From contig JAFXYB010000013.1 in assembly GCA_017541975.1 (NCBI GenBank), forward strand, positions 1 to 64,000: a stretch of 64,000 bases of DNA, read 5' to 3'. This DNA comes from a bacterium (GTDB lineage Bacteria; Bacillota_I; Bacilli_A; Izemoplasmatales; UBA1188). The notes below the pieces were generated by a model. The model saw nothing but the letters and a program-made list of their open reading frames with translations, did not search any database and was not told where the DNA came from. Shown here in pieces: positions 46,177 through 56,136 of the stretch (position 1 is its first letter; every line of letters starts with the position of its first letter). The translations under genes and the position numbers were made by a program.

Positions 46177-46182
46177 ATATGT

Positions 46183-46264
46183 CGCTGTGAAGCGAGGGGT
46201 CTAGAACCCCATATAAAAATGAAACATCCGCACTTCCTGGAAGTGTGAGCAAGAAAGGAGAATC
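46183..46264 (+). promoter_or_regulatory. Structured leader of rpsL
   Basis: Two GC-richer hairpins stand out in very AT-rich surroundings: GGGGT-CTAGA-ACCCC (46196-46210) and CACTTC-CTG-GAAGTG (46231-46245). The second is eleven bases before the AAAGGAG ribosome site. A ribosomal-protein autoregulatory leader is likely, although the E. coli S7 site is placed differently, between rpsL and rpsG. Confidence 0.5.
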
Positions 46265-46687
46265 ATGCCAACAATTAATCAATTAGTAAGAAACGGCAGA
46301 CAAGACAAAATCAAAAAGTCTAAATCACCACATTTATCAATTGGCTATAACACTCTAAAGAGTAAGTATACAGCAATTGATTCACCTCAAAAGAGAGGTG
46401 TATGTACACGTGTTGCAACAATGACACCTAAGAAACCTAACTCAGCTATGAGAAAATACGCTCGTGTTAGATTAACAAGCGGAATCGAAGTTACAGCATA
46501 TATTCCTGGCGTCGGACACAAACTCCAAGAGCACTCTGTAGTATTAATCAGAGGCGGTAGAGTTAAAGACCTCCCTGGTGTTAAGTATCATATCATCAGA
46601 GGAACTTTAGATACTCTAGGCGTTGATGGAAGAAAACAAGCTAGATCAAAATACGGCGCTAAGAAGAGCGGCGTTAAGATCGGCTAA
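46265..46687 (+). CDS. rpsL: 30S ribosomal protein S12
   Basis: The protein has 140 residues. The decoding loop [11 protein letters not shown] (with the Lys that streptomycin resistance often changes) and [13 protein letters not shown] (the second resistance site) are both in the wild-type state. It leads the rpsL-rpsG-fusA(-tuf) operon. AAAGGAG precedes the start. Confidence 0.98.
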   Translation: MPTINQLVRNGRQDKIKKSKSPHLSIGYNTLKSKYTAIDSPQKRGVCTRVATMTPKKPNSAMRKYARVRLTSGIEVTAYIPGVGHKLQEHSVVLIRGGRVKDLPGVKYHIIRGTLDTLGVDGRKQARSKYGAKKSGVKIG

Positions 46688-46702
46688 TAGGAGGTAAGAA
46701 AC

Positions 46703-47173
46703 ATGCCACGTAAAGGGAATGTGCCAAAAAGAGACGTATTACCAGATCCAATTTATAATTCTAAATTAGTTACAAGATTAATCAATGGAATGATGGTATC
46801 AGGTAAAAAAGGTACTGCTCAATCAATTCTATATGGTGCTTTCGATATTATTGCTGAACAATCAGGAAAGAACCCTAACGAAGTATTTGAGCAAGCTTTA
46901 AATAATATTATGCCAGTTCTCGAAGTTAAAGCTAAGAGAATCGGTGGACAAAACTACCAAGTACCAATGGAAGTTAAACCTGAAAGAAAGGTTGCTCTTG
47001 GTCTAAGATGGTTAGTTAGTTACGCTAGACTCAGAAATGAAAAAACTATGTCTGAAAAGCTCGCTAAAGAAATCCTTGATGCTTCTAACAACTTAGGTGG
47101 AGCATGCAAGAAGAGAGATGAAGTACATAGACAAGCTGAAGCTAATAAAGCTTTCGCTCATTATCGTGTTTAA
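46703..47173 (+). CDS. rpsG: 30S ribosomal protein S7
   Basis: The protein has 156 residues. The S7 pattern [31 protein letters not shown] is followed by [24 protein letters not shown] near 72 and the C-terminal [20 protein letters not shown]. It lies 15 bases after rpsL with AGGAGG between. Confidence 0.98.
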   Translation: MPRKGNVPKRDVLPDPIYNSKLVTRLINGMMVSGKKGTAQSILYGAFDIIAEQSGKNPNEVFEQALNNIMPVLEVKAKRIGGQNYQVPMEVKPERKVALGLRWLVSYARLRNEKTMSEKLAKEILDASNNLGGACKKRDEVHRQAEANKAFAHYRV

Positions 47174-47195
47174 TTAATACGAGGAAAACAAATTT

Positions 47196-49262
47196 ATGCG
47201 TGATTACAGTTTGAATCAAACCCGTAATTTCGGAATCATGGCTCACATAGATGCCGGTAAGACAACTATAAGTGAACGTATATTATTCTATACAGGTAAG
47301 ATTCATAAAATGGGAGAAACCCATGATGGTGATACTGTCCTCGACTGGATGGAAGAGGAACAAGAAAGAGGTATTACCATTACTGCAGCCGCAACCACAA
47401 CTTATTGGAAAAACACAAGATTTAACATCATTGATACCCCAGGTCATGTCGACTTCACAGTTGAAGTTCAAAGATCATTAAGAGTATTAGATGGTGCAAT
47501 TGCCGTCCTTGATTCACAAGCCGGCGTTGAACCACAAACTGAAACCGTATGGAGACAGGCAAGCGAATATAAAGTTCCAAGAATCGTCTTCTCAAACAAG
47601 ATGGATAAAGCTGGAGCGGACTTTGAACTATCTTGTAAATCAATTAAAGATAGACTCGGAGCTACTGCCAAAGCTATTCAAATCCCAATTGGTGCAGAAG
47701 ATAGCTTTAGAGGAATTATAGATATCGTTGAAAGAAGAGCCTATGAGTATCACAATGATAAACAAGAAGAACCAGAAGAAATACCAATTCCAAAAGAATT
47801 AGTAGACGAAGTAGAAAGAAAAAGAAGTGATTTAATAGAAACTGTATCTGACTTTGATGACGAACTTATGGAACTCTATCTTAGTGGTGAAGATATTGAA
47901 CCAAGTTTATTAAAAAAAGCTATCAGAAAAGCGACATTATCCGCTACATTCTTCCCAGTTCTTTGTGGATCAGCATTCAAGAATAAAGGTATATTACTAC
48001 TTTTAGATGCGATAGTTGATTATCTTCCTGCACCATCAGATGTAGAAATGGTAAAAGCTACAAAAAAAGATGGCACAGAAGTAAAACTATCTTACGAAGA
48101 TAGCGCTCCTTTTGCAGCATTAGCCTTCAAAGTAATGACCGATCCATTTGTAGGAAAACTCGTTTACTTTAGAGTATATTCTGGCCACTTAGATAAAGGT
48201 GGAGTAGTAGTCAATACTGTCACAGGTCAAAAAGAAAGATTCGGGAGAATCTTACTTATGAACGCTGATGAAAGGGAAGATATAGATAGTGTATATAGTG
48301 GTGATATTGCCGCTGTAGTTGGCCTAAAAGATACAACCACAGGACAAACACTCTGCGCTATCAATAATCCAGTTCTCTTAGAATCGATGACCTTCCCTGA
48401 ACCAGTAGTAATGATTGCAATCGAACCAAAAACTAAAGCCGACCAAGAAAGAATGGCAAACGCCATTCAAAAACTAACTGAAGAAGATCCAACATTCAAA
48501 AGCTATACCGATAAAGAGACAGGCCAAACAATTCTCGCAGGTATGGGTGAACTTCACTTAGATATTCTCGTTGAAAGAATGAAGAGAGAATTCAAAGTTC
48601 AAGCTAATGTTGGTAATCCTCAAGTATCATATCGTGAAACATTCACAGAAAAAGGCACCGTAAGGGGTGACTTCATCAGACAAACTGGTGGTAAAGGTCA
48701 ATATGGTGATTGCGTCATTGAATTTGAACCAAATCCAGGGAAAGGTTATGAATTCCACGATAAAACAACTGGTGGTGTTATTCCAAAAGAATTCATTGTA
48801 TCCATTGATAAAGGTTTACAAGAATCAATGGAATCAGGAGTTCTCTGCGGATATCCTATGATGGATATCAAATGTAGTGTTGTTGATGGCTCATATCATG
48901 AGGTTGATTCAAGTGATCTTGCTTTTAAAATTGCCGCCTCTATGGCTTTAAGAAATGCTAAGGACGTTTGTAAACCAACTTTACTAGAACCAATTATGGC
49001 AGTAGATGTAGTGGTCCCTGAAGTTTATCTTGGAAGTGTTATGAGCGACCTCACTCAAAGAAGAGGTAGAATCGAAGGTCAAGAGATTAGAACTATCGAT
49101 GCCAAGATATCAGCTATGGTTCCACTTGCCAATATGTTTGGTTATACAACCGCTCTTAGAAGCTTAACTCAAGGTAGAGGAACATCAACAATGAGATTCT
49201 CTCATTATGAAACTGCAGCCAAATCTGTACAAGAAGAAATAATAAGAAAGAGAAATGGCTAA
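47196..49262 (+). CDS. fusA: Elongation factor G
   Basis: This translocase GTPase has 688 residues and five domains. G1 is [10 protein letters not shown]3 is DTPGHVDF and G4 is NKMDKAGAD. Switch I keeps the RGITI motif, and the domain IV tip is present (GGVIPKEF). The ribosome site is weak (GAGGA), 12 bases upstream. No second elongation factor G is seen. tuf follows after a 107-base gap with its own promoter. Confidence 0.98.
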   Translation: MRDYSLNQTRNFGIMAHIDAGKTTISERILFYTGKIHKMGETHDGDTVLDWMEEEQERGITITAAATTTYWKNTRFNIIDTPGHVDFTVEVQRSLRVLDGAIAVLDSQAGVEPQTETVWRQASEYKVPRIVFSNKMDKAGADFELSCKSIKDRLGATAKAIQIPIGAEDSFRGIIDIVERRAYEYHNDKQEEPEEIPIPKELVDEVERKRSDLIETVSDFDDELMELYLSGEDIEPSLLKKAIRKATLSATFFPVLCGSAFKNKGILLLLDAIVDYLPAPSDVEMVKATKKDGTEVKLSYEDSAPFAALAFKVMTDPFVGKLVYFRVYSGHLDKGGVVVNTVTGQKERFGRILLMNADEREDIDSVYSGDIAAVVGLKDTTTGQTLCAINNPVLLESMTFPEPVVMIAIEPKTKADQERMANAIQKLTEEDPTFKSYTDKETGQTILAGMGELHLDILVERMKREFKVQANVGNPQVSYRETFTEKGTVRGDFIRQTGGKGQYGDCVIEFEPNPGKGYEFHDKTTGGVIPKEFIVSIDKGLQESMESGVLCGYPMMDIKCSVVDGSYHEVDSSDLAFKIAASMALRNAKDVCKPTLLEPIMAVDVVVPEVYLGSVMSDLTQRRGRIEGQEIRTIDAKISAMVPLANMFGYTTALRSLTQGRGTSTMRFSHYETAAKSVQEEIIRKRNG

Positions 49263-49271
49263 AGTTTGATA

Positions 49272-49300
49272 TTGAAATAATCTAGATTATTTGTTAAAAT
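49272..49300 (+). promoter_or_regulatory. tuf promoter with a perfect 18-bp palindrome in the spacer
   Basis: TTGAAA (49272-49277), a 17-base spacer ending TGT, and TAAAAT (49295-49300) form an extended promoter. AAATAATCT-AGATTATTT (49275-49292) is an exact palindrome covering the spacer, a possible operator for separate control of tuf. Confidence 0.6.
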
Positions 49301-49369
49301 TAAAAAGATGTAAAAAATCAAAATTAAAAAGATAAAAAATATATAAAGGAGAAATAATTAAATTTAATT

Positions 49370-50560
49370 ATGGCAAAAGAAAAATTTATCCGTAACAAAC
49401 CACATTTAAACATTGGTACTATCGGACACGTTGACCATGGTAAAACTACTTTAACAGCAGCTATTACATTATATCTTGCTAATAAAGGCTTAGCTAAAAT
49501 GGCTAGATACGACGAAATCGATAAAGCACCAGAAGAAAAAGCTAGAGGTATCACTATCAACTCAGCTCACATCGAATACGAAACTGAAAACCGTCACTAC
49601 GCACACGTAGACTGCCCAGGCCACGCTGACTATGTAAAGAACATGATCACTGGTGCTGCTCAAATTGACGGCGCTATCCTCGTAGTTTCTGCTCCAGATG
49701 GAGTTATGCCTCAAACTCGTGAACATATCCTTCTTGCTAGACAAGTAGGCGTTCCAAAAATCATCGTTTTCTTAAACAAAGTTGACCAAATCGCTCCAGA
49801 AGATGCTGAATTAATCGACATCTCTGAAATGGACGTTAGAGATCTTTTAACAGAATACAACTTCCCTGGTGATGAAATTCCAGTAATAAGAGGTTCTGCA
49901 TTAAAGGCTCTTGAAGGCGACCCAGCTTACACTCCAGCTATCCAAGAATTAATGGACGCTGTAGACAACTATTTCGACGTTCCTGAACGTGACAATGCTA
50001 AACCATTCTTAATGCCTGTTGAAGACGTATTCACTATCACTGGTCGTGGTACAGTTGCAACTGGTAGAGTAGAAAGAGGTCAAGTTAAAGTTGGCGATAA
50101 GGTAGAAATCGTTGGTATTAAAGACACTCAAGAATCAGTAGCTACTGGCGTAGAAATGTTCAAGAAGACTCTTGACTACGCTGAAGCTGGTGACAACATT
50201 GGTTTATTACTCCGTGGTATTGATCGTGAATCAATCGTTCGTGGTCAAGTTATTGCTAAACCTGGATCAGTTAAACCTCATAACAAATTCACAGCTGAAG
50301 TTTACGTATTAACTAAAGAAGAAGGTGGACGTCATACATCATTCTTAAATGGTTATCGTCCTCAATTCTACTTCAGAACTACAGACGTAACTGGCGTTAT
50401 CCAACTCCCAGAAGGCGTAGAAATGGTTATGCCTGGTGATCACGTTAACATGACTGTTGAATTAATTCACCACATCGCTCTTGAACCAGGAACTAAGTTC
50501 TCTATCCGTGAAGGTGGTAGAACTGTAGGTGCTGGTACAGTAACAACAATCGTTTCTTAA
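49370..50560 (+). CDS. tuf: Elongation factor Tu
   Basis: This GTPase delivers aminoacyl-tRNA. It has 396 residues. G1 is [10 protein letters not shown]3 DCPGHADY, G4 NKVDQ and G5 GSALKAL. The His of VDCPGH and the C-terminal [13 protein letters not shown] are normal. The Shine-Dalgarno AAAGGAG ends 18 bases before the ATG, which is unusually far. A 14-base palindrome, AATTAAATTTAATT, lies directly between and could shorten the distance if folded. Confidence 0.98.
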   Translation: MAKEKFIRNKPHLNIGTIGHVDHGKTTLTAAITLYLANKGLAKMARYDEIDKAPEEKARGITINSAHIEYETENRHYAHVDCPGHADYVKNMITGAAQIDGAILVVSAPDGVMPQTREHILLARQVGVPKIIVFLNKVDQIAPEDAELIDISEMDVRDLLTEYNFPGDEIPVIRGSALKALEGDPAYTPAIQELMDAVDNYFDVPERDNAKPFLMPVEDVFTITGRGTVATGRVERGQVKVGDKVEIVGIKDTQESVATGVEMFKKTLDYAEAGDNIGLLLRGIDRESIVRGQVIAKPGSVKPHNKFTAEVYVLTKEEGGRHTSFLNGYRPQFYFRTTDVTGVIQLPEGVEMVMPGDHVNMTVELIHHIALEPGTKFSIREGGRTVGAGTVTTIVS

Positions 50561-50581
50561 TTTAAGAAAAGAAAGCATATT

Positions 50582-50608
50582 AAGCGTTACATTTGTGTAA
50601 CGCTTTTT
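50582..50608 (+). terminator. Terminator of tuf
   Basis: AAGCGTTACA and TGTAACGCTT pair over 10 bp with a 4-base loop, then T5. Confidence 0.9.
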
Positions 50609-50664
50609 ATTTCCTTAAATAGAGATATAATATATAATAATATTAGTAATAAGGAGGTAGCACT

Positions 50665-51690
50665 TTGAAATACACAACAATTCCAGGGCTTAATAAAAAG
50701 GTATCAAAAATCGTTATGGGCCTTTCCAACGATATTATGAATAATGGCTATGATAACGATGATAATCTAACATTTGCGTTTAATAATGGAATTAATACCT
50801 TTGACTGCGCAAGAGTATATGGCAATGGTAAATCAGAAGAATCATTTGGTAGATGGTTAGTAAGGCAAAGACGAGATCAAATCGTAGTTGTCACCAAATG
50901 TTGCCACCCAAATATCTTCGGTTTTTCAAGAGTAAATAAAAAATCAGCAATTAAAGATATAGAGGCATCTTTAAGAGCTTTAAAAACATCTTATGTAGAT
51001 GTTCTCCTTCTTCATAGGGACAATAAAAAAGTTCCTGTTTCAACAATCGTTGATTTTATGAATGATATTATAAAACTCGGCTACACTAAAACTATCGGTG
51101 TATCTAACTGGAGTATCGAAAGAATTAAAGAAGCCAATGAATATGCTAAAGAAAATAACTTAGTGCCATTCACAGTATCATCTCCTAACTACTGTCTTGC
51201 GAGACTCGTTAATTTCGTATTTCCTGGTGAAGCATCTTATATATCATCAAATGAAAGCGAAGAATATAACTACTATAAAGAAAACGATATAAGAGTTCTC
51301 GCATATTCTGCTCTTGGTAATGGATTCTTATCAGGAAAATATAAAGCCGCTGAAATCGAAGATGGTACTAAACTTCCAAAGCTCACTAAAGCTTTATTCT
51401 ATTCAAAAGATAATATTGAAAGATTAAGAAGAGCTGAAGAGGTCGCAAAAGAAGTAAATTCAAGTGTATCAATAGTATCTCTTGCCTATCTATTAAATCA
51501 GGAATTAGAGGTATGCCCTATAATTAGCGCTACATCATATAAACACATTGGTGAAAACTTAGGTGCACTTGATTTAAATATTAAAGATAAACTTGATTAT
51601 CTTGATTTAAAAGATCTTAAAGAAGAAAAGACTAAAGAGGAAGAGCCAGAGAAACAAGAACCTAAAGAGGAAGAAACTAGTGAAGTTTAG
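50665..51690 (+). CDS. Aldo/keto reductase with acidic C-terminal tail
   Basis: The protein has 341 residues and starts at TTG (50665), seven bases after AAGGAGG; no ATG is better placed. The barrel holds the AKR tetrad: FDCARVYGNG (Asp, Tyr), VTKCCHP (Lys) and LLLHRDN (His). GVSNWS and LGNGFLSGKY are also typical, as in YhdN/Tas-like members. About 25 terminal residues are nearly all Glu, Lys and Pro, an unusual extension that could be flexible or bind a partner. The substrate is unknown. Confidence 0.9.
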   Translation: MKYTTIPGLNKKVSKIVMGLSNDIMNNGYDNDDNLTFAFNNGINTFDCARVYGNGKSEESFGRWLVRQRRDQIVVVTKCCHPNIFGFSRVNKKSAIKDIEASLRALKTSYVDVLLLHRDNKKVPVSTIVDFMNDIIKLGYTKTIGVSNWSIERIKEANEYAKENNLVPFTVSSPNYCLARLVNFVFPGEASYISSNESEEYNYYKENDIRVLAYSALGNGFLSGKYKAAEIEDGTKLPKLTKALFYSKDNIERLRRAEEVAKEVNSSVSIVSLAYLLNQELEVCPIISATSYKHIGENLGALDLNIKDKLDYLDLKDLKEEKTKEEEPEKQEPKEEETSEV

Positions 51691-51755
51691 TAAGTGTTAT
51701 ACAGTTTTTGATGATTGGCGGTTTAAAGAAACATTACTGGAGGAATTATTGTTTT

Positions 51756-52808
51756 GTGAAAAAAATATGTTTAGTATTATGCATAGTCTTAATTTTGTTT
51801 TTTTCAAGTGTTTTTAATATGCCTTCATACAAGATAGAAAACTCAACACAATTAAACGAAGAAGTAAAAATGTTATATGCTTCTGGGCAACAAACAAACG
51901 CGTTCAATACTGAAAAGGATGTACTATATAGTTCTTCTGTATGTGATTCAAAAGGTGTTGAAATGCACAATTTTGATATACACTCACCGCTTATTGAACC
52001 TCCACAAAACGGCTTCCCTGCAGTAATTACAATTCATGGAGGTGCTTTTACTAATGGTGAAAAAGAAGATTTTGATTATATCACACCACTATTAATTGAT
52101 AATGATTGCATTCACATTAATATGAACTATAGATTGATATCTGATATACCATCTTCAAACGGAAATTATTATTTGGATATGCTAGAAGATATATCTACTT
52201 TAGTTAGCTTTATTTACAAAAACTCTAATATGTATAACATCGATGTAAACAAAATAATTCTTATGGGATATAGCTCAGGAGGAAATCTAGCGCTTGTTTA
52301 TGGATTAAATAATTATGTATATGAAGATAAAAATAATCCAGAAAACAATATACCATTCAAAGGAATTATCACAGAAGGAGCACCGATGTTTTCTGATATC
52401 GATATAAAGAATGGCATTGCTTATTATAATAATAGTTCTTATGTACAAGATGCATCTATACATCATAAATTATCATCAATGTTATGCAAAAGCACACTTA
52501 CATATGATGATTTAGAAATTGTAAATCCTCTATGTCTATCAACATACAAATGTAAGAATGTTAAGCTCATACAAGGAACAGGAATCAAATATAATAATGA
52601 CGATAATTATGATAATGATAATGGTGATGCGCTTGTACCTATAACAGAAGCGCTAAGTCTAAAATTTAGAATCAACGATGATGACTGCGAAGTTATAACT
52701 TTTAAAAATTGTTTTCATTCTGAATATGAAATGTTTGTTTTACGCAAACCTGAGTTTCATGATATTTTTGTAAATACACTTCATTCAGTTATTGATGGAG
52801 AGAACTAA
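51756..52808 (+). CDS. Secreted or anchored alpha/beta-hydrolase (esterase), module 2
   Basis: The protein has 350 residues and is a paralogue of the esterase at 33233. I start it at the GTG at 51756, which has GGAGGA 11 bases upstream and gives a Lys-Lys signal or anchor sequence (about 1-24). The frame also opens at 51708, but without a ribosome site. The hydrolase has oxyanion HGG, nucleophile GYSSGG (Ser173), an Asp in DGDALVP and a His in NCFHSE. The Ig-like region of the other copy is missing. The LRR lipoprotein gene starts two bases after its stop, so the two are coupled. Confidence 0.8.
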   Translation: MKKICLVLCIVLILFFSSVFNMPSYKIENSTQLNEEVKMLYASGQQTNAFNTEKDVLYSSSVCDSKGVEMHNFDIHSPLIEPPQNGFPAVITIHGGAFTNGEKEDFDYITPLLIDNDCIHINMNYRLISDIPSSNGNYYLDMLEDISTLVSFIYKNSNMYNIDVNKIILMGYSSGGNLALVYGLNNYVYEDKNNPENNIPFKGIITEGAPMFSDIDIKNGIAYYNNSSYVQDASIHHKLSSMLCKSTLTYDDLEIVNPLCLSTYKCKNVKLIQGTGIKYNNDDNYDNDNGDALVPITEALSLKFRINDDDCEVITFKNCFHSEYEMFVLRKPEFHDIFVNTLHSVIDGEN

Positions 52809-52810
52809 TT

Positions 52811-54391
52811 ATGAAAATTAAGAACTGCTCAATTATTTTTGTATTATGTATTTTTATACTTATAGGTTGTAAAGAGATAAAAAGTACAACTTCTTTAACT
52901 ACGACCAAAGAAAACACAACCACTACAATAGAAGATAATAAAAGCAGTATCACAACATCTACTAATGAAGTCATAACTACTACTAAGGAAAATGCCCCTA
53001 CAACCACTACACAAGAGATTATCACTACTACAGAAGAAATAGTTATAACTACTGAACATATCCATGAATATAGTGAATGGCAAATTACTAAGAACCCAAC
53101 TTGCATAGACACTGGAATAGAAGAGAGAACATGTTCTTGTGGAGAAATTGAGACAAGAAGCATTGATGCATTAGGTCACAACTATTCTGAATGGATAATA
53201 GTAGAGCCTACTGATAATACAAATGGATATAGATACAAAGAATGTAGTAGATGTGATAATGTCTTTGTTGATCCAAATTATACAATTGATTTAGTATCTT
53301 GTTTAGTATATGAGCTATCTGAGGATGAATCATATTATATTGTTTCAGGGATGGAAGGCTATAACTATGATAGTGTAGTTATTCCAGATACACATAACGA
53401 TAAGCCAGTAAAAGAAATAAAGAGTAATGCATTTTATGGCTGTTCATCATTAAAATCTGTCATTATTAGCGATGGTGTTGAAACAATAGGAAATTTCGCA
53501 TTCTATAATTGTTCATCATTATCTTTAATAGATATGTCTGAACACATAGAATCTATTGGACATTTTGCTTTTTATAATTGTTGGTCTTTAACTACCATCA
53601 CAATTCCTGTTTCAACAACAAAAATCGGTCAATACGCTTTTTATAATTGTTTTAAACTTGTAGAGATAGTTAACAAATCAAATATCGAACTAAGCATTGA
53701 ACAAGAAGATTATGGCTATGTTGCATATTACGCTAAAAGCATAATAGAAGAAGAATCTCAAACAAAATTAATTACAACAGATGATGGCTATATACTATAT
53801 GTTGATGGTGATTATAGAGAATTAATTGATTATATTAGCGAAAAAAGAGAAGTGGAAATACCAAATAATACTTTATATGTTAGAGCGTATGCATTCTATA
53901 ATTGTGATTATATAACTTCGGTGACCTTCCCTGGAAGTGTGGTGTATGTTGGAGAATGTGCATTCTGCAATTGTACTTCCCTAATTTATATAACAATGCC
54001 TTATTCAGTAGAATACTTAGGAGCATATGCATTTGATGGGTGCACATCTTTAGAAACAATAACTGTTCCAAACAGTATTACTATAATTGAACGTTTTACA
54101 TTTAGATTTTGTACTTCCTTAAAAACAATTATTTTGCCAGATACTATAACTGCAATTGGAGCTGGTGCATTCCAATATTGTACATCACTAGAATCAATTT
54201 ATTTTCCAACATGTTTAACCATGATAGATGAATATGCATTTAATGAATGTACATCTCTAATGGATGTTTATATTTTAGATTTGGACGCTTGGAAAAATGT
54301 TAGATTTATTTCAAGTTCAAATATAAATTATGCCAATCCAATGACATACGCAAAGAATCTTTATTTAGATGACGTACTTATTACAGGTTAA
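52811..54391 (+). CDS. BspA-type leucine-rich repeat lipoprotein, module 2
   Basis: The protein has 526 residues: lipobox LIGC (Cys20), a Thr-rich linker (about 25-85), an HEYSEW...TCSCGE...LGHNYSEW segment common before surface repeats in Clostridia, then LRR_5 repeats (SNAFYGCSSLKSV type). One spacer block (INKSNIELS, then YYAKSIIEEES) corresponds to the repeated spacers of the larger copy at 34866. It lies two bases after its esterase partner. Role: surface attachment or glycan contact, by family. Confidence 0.88.
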   Translation: MKIKNCSIIFVLCIFILIGCKEIKSTTSLTTTKENTTTTIEDNKSSITTSTNEVITTTKENAPTTTTQEIITTTEEIVITTEHIHEYSEWQITKNPTCIDTGIEERTCSCGEIETRSIDALGHNYSEWIIVEPTDNTNGYRYKECSRCDNVFVDPNYTIDLVSCLVYELSEDESYYIVSGMEGYNYDSVVIPDTHNDKPVKEIKSNAFYGCSSLKSVIISDGVETIGNFAFYNCSSLSLIDMSEHIESIGHFAFYNCWSLTTITIPVSTTKIGQYAFYNCFKLVEIVNKSNIELSIEQEDYGYVAYYAKSIIEEESQTKLITTDDGYILYVDGDYRELIDYISEKREVEIPNNTLYVRAYAFYNCDYITSVTFPGSVVYVGECAFCNCTSLIYITMPYSVEYLGAYAFDGCTSLETITVPNSITIIERFTFRFCTSLKTIILPDTITAIGAGAFQYCTSLESIYFPTCLTMIDEYAFNECTSLMDVYILDLDAWKNVRFISSSNINYANPMTYAKNLYLDDVLITG

Positions 54392-54412
54392 TAGAATTAA
54401 TATTGAAAAACT

Positions 54413-54446
54413 GAGATGATATCGTATGATATCATTTCATTTTTAT
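54413..54446 (+). terminator. Terminator of esterase/LRR module 2
   Basis: ATGATATC and GATATCAT (54416-54435) pair with a 4-base loop. The stem extends by three more weaker pairs and is followed by T-rich sequence. Confidence 0.7.
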
Positions 54447-54493
54447 TTATTTTAGTTTTAGTGTATAATTGTTTAGGTATGGAGGTAAAGATA

Positions 54494-56062
54494 ATGAAAC
54501 CAATATTATTAGTAGTTATGGATGGAGTTGGATTTTCTAAGACAGGACTTGGAGATGCTGTAAGTCTTGCGAATACTCCAACACTCGATTATTTATTAAA
54601 AACTTATCCTAATACACGTCTTAAAGCTCATGGTGATGCAGTGGGTCTACCTAGTGATGATGATATGGGAAACTCAGAAGTAGGTCATAATGCAATTGGA
54701 TGTGGTCAAATCTATTCACAAGGTGCAAAACTTGTTAATGAATCGATTGAATCTGGTAAGATGTATAAATCAAATGCTTGGAAAGAAGTAATTGATAATG
54801 TTAAAACACATAATTCAACACTTCATTTCCTTGGCCTTCTATCAGATGGTAATGTTCACTCAAACATCGAACATCTATTCAAGATGTTAAAAGAAGCTAA
54901 AGGTGAAGGTGTTAAAAAGGTTAGAGTACATATCTTACTTGATGGTAGAGATGTCCCTGCCACAAGCGCTCTTATCTATGTAGATGAGCTTGAGAAAGTT
55001 CTATCTGAATTAAATGATGATACATTCGATGGTATGATTGCATCAGGTGGCGGCAGAATGAAAATCACAATGGATAGATATCAAGCTAACTGGAAGATGG
55101 TAGAAGAAGGTTGGATGACACATGTTCTCGGTGAAGGAAAATATTTTGAACATGCTAGTGATGCTATCAAAGAATATAGAGATACATACAACGTAATCGA
55201 CCAAGATCTTCCTGCATTCGTTATCGCAAAAGATGGAAAACCAGTAGGAAAGATTGTTGATAATGATTCTGTAGTGCTCTTCAACTTTAGAGGTGATAGA
55301 GCTATTGAAATATCTATGGCTTTTGATGAAAAAGACTTCAACAAGTTTGATAGAAAATATTATCCAAATGTTTGCTATGCTGGTCTCTTACAATACGATG
55401 GTGATTTACAACTCCCAAAGAGATTCTTAGTAAATCCACCAGAAATTAAAAATACTCTCACAGAAGTATTAGTCGCAGCTAAAATTAACGAATTCGCTAT
55501 AAGTGAAACTCAAAAATATGGACACGTTACATATTTCTGGAATGGAAATAGAAGTGGTAAAGTATCAGAAGAACTTGAAACTTATATGGAAATTCCATCA
55601 GATAAAGTTTCATTTGATGAAAGACCATGGATGAAATCAGCTGAAATAACTGACGAAGTTATTAAAGCTATTAAATCTAAGAAATATGGATTTATAAGAC
55701 TCAATTATCCAAATGGTGATATGGTAGGACATACTGGTTCTCTTCCTGCAACTATCTGCGCAATGGAAGCTTTAGACTTATCTCTCGCAAGACTTTTAAA
55801 GGTTGTAAGAGAAGAAGGTTACACTATGATTGTGACTGCTGACCATGGAAATGCTGATGAGATGCTTGAGAAAAATAAGAAGGGTGAAATTCAAGTAAGA
55901 ACTGCTCACTCATTAAATCCTGTTCCATTTATTATCGTTGATGACGAAATAAAATACGAAATTGCGGATGGAAAGTTCGGTCTTGCGAATATCGCTCCAA
56001 CAGTTGTGAAGATGTTTGGACTTAAAGCTCCAGATTGTTGGGAAAAGCCAATAATTAAATAA
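54494..56062 (+). CDS. gpmI: Phosphoglycerate mutase, cofactor-independent
   Basis: This Mn-dependent glycolytic enzyme interconverts 3- and 2-phosphoglycerate. It has 522 residues from the ATG at 54494, which has GGAGGT upstream; the longer frame from 54416 runs through the promoter. Metal and catalytic motifs are VVMDGVG, GNSEVGHNAIG (phosphoserine), HSNIEHL, LLDGRD and TADHGNADEM. It lies apart from pgk and tpiA. A terminator follows. Confidence 0.97.
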   Translation: MKPILLVVMDGVGFSKTGLGDAVSLANTPTLDYLLKTYPNTRLKAHGDAVGLPSDDDMGNSEVGHNAIGCGQIYSQGAKLVNESIESGKMYKSNAWKEVIDNVKTHNSTLHFLGLLSDGNVHSNIEHLFKMLKEAKGEGVKKVRVHILLDGRDVPATSALIYVDELEKVLSELNDDTFDGMIASGGGRMKITMDRYQANWKMVEEGWMTHVLGEGKYFEHASDAIKEYRDTYNVIDQDLPAFVIAKDGKPVGKIVDNDSVVLFNFRGDRAIEISMAFDEKDFNKFDRKYYPNVCYAGLLQYDGDLQLPKRFLVNPPEIKNTLTEVLVAAKINEFAISETQKYGHVTYFWNGNRSGKVSEELETYMEIPSDKVSFDERPWMKSAEITDEVIKAIKSKKYGFIRLNYPNGDMVGHTGSLPATICAMEALDLSLARLLKVVREEGYTMIVTADHGNADEMLEKNKKGEIQVRTAHSLNPVPFIIVDDEIKYEIADGKFGLANIAPTVVKMFGLKAPDCWEKPIIK

Positions 56063-56072
56063 ATACAACTAT

Positions 56073-56098
56073 GAAATACTGCTTTTTGCAGTATTTTC
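56073..56098 (+). terminator. Terminator of gpmI
   Basis: GAAATACTGC and GCAGTATTTTC pair around a T5 loop. The right arm is T-rich. Confidence 0.75.
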
Positions 56099-56136
56099 AT
56101 TATTATTTGGTAAAATATATATTATAGGGTGGCTAT

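Noticed and set aside
46010-46282. 90-codon minus-strand frame overlapping the start of rpsL
   Set aside because: It covers the rpsL promoter and leader, has no good ribosome site and resembles no protein. It is a chance frame in AT-rich DNA.
54416-54493. N-terminal extension of GpmI
   Set aside because: It runs through the terminator and promoter region. The ATG at 54494 has GGAGGT and gives the usual length.
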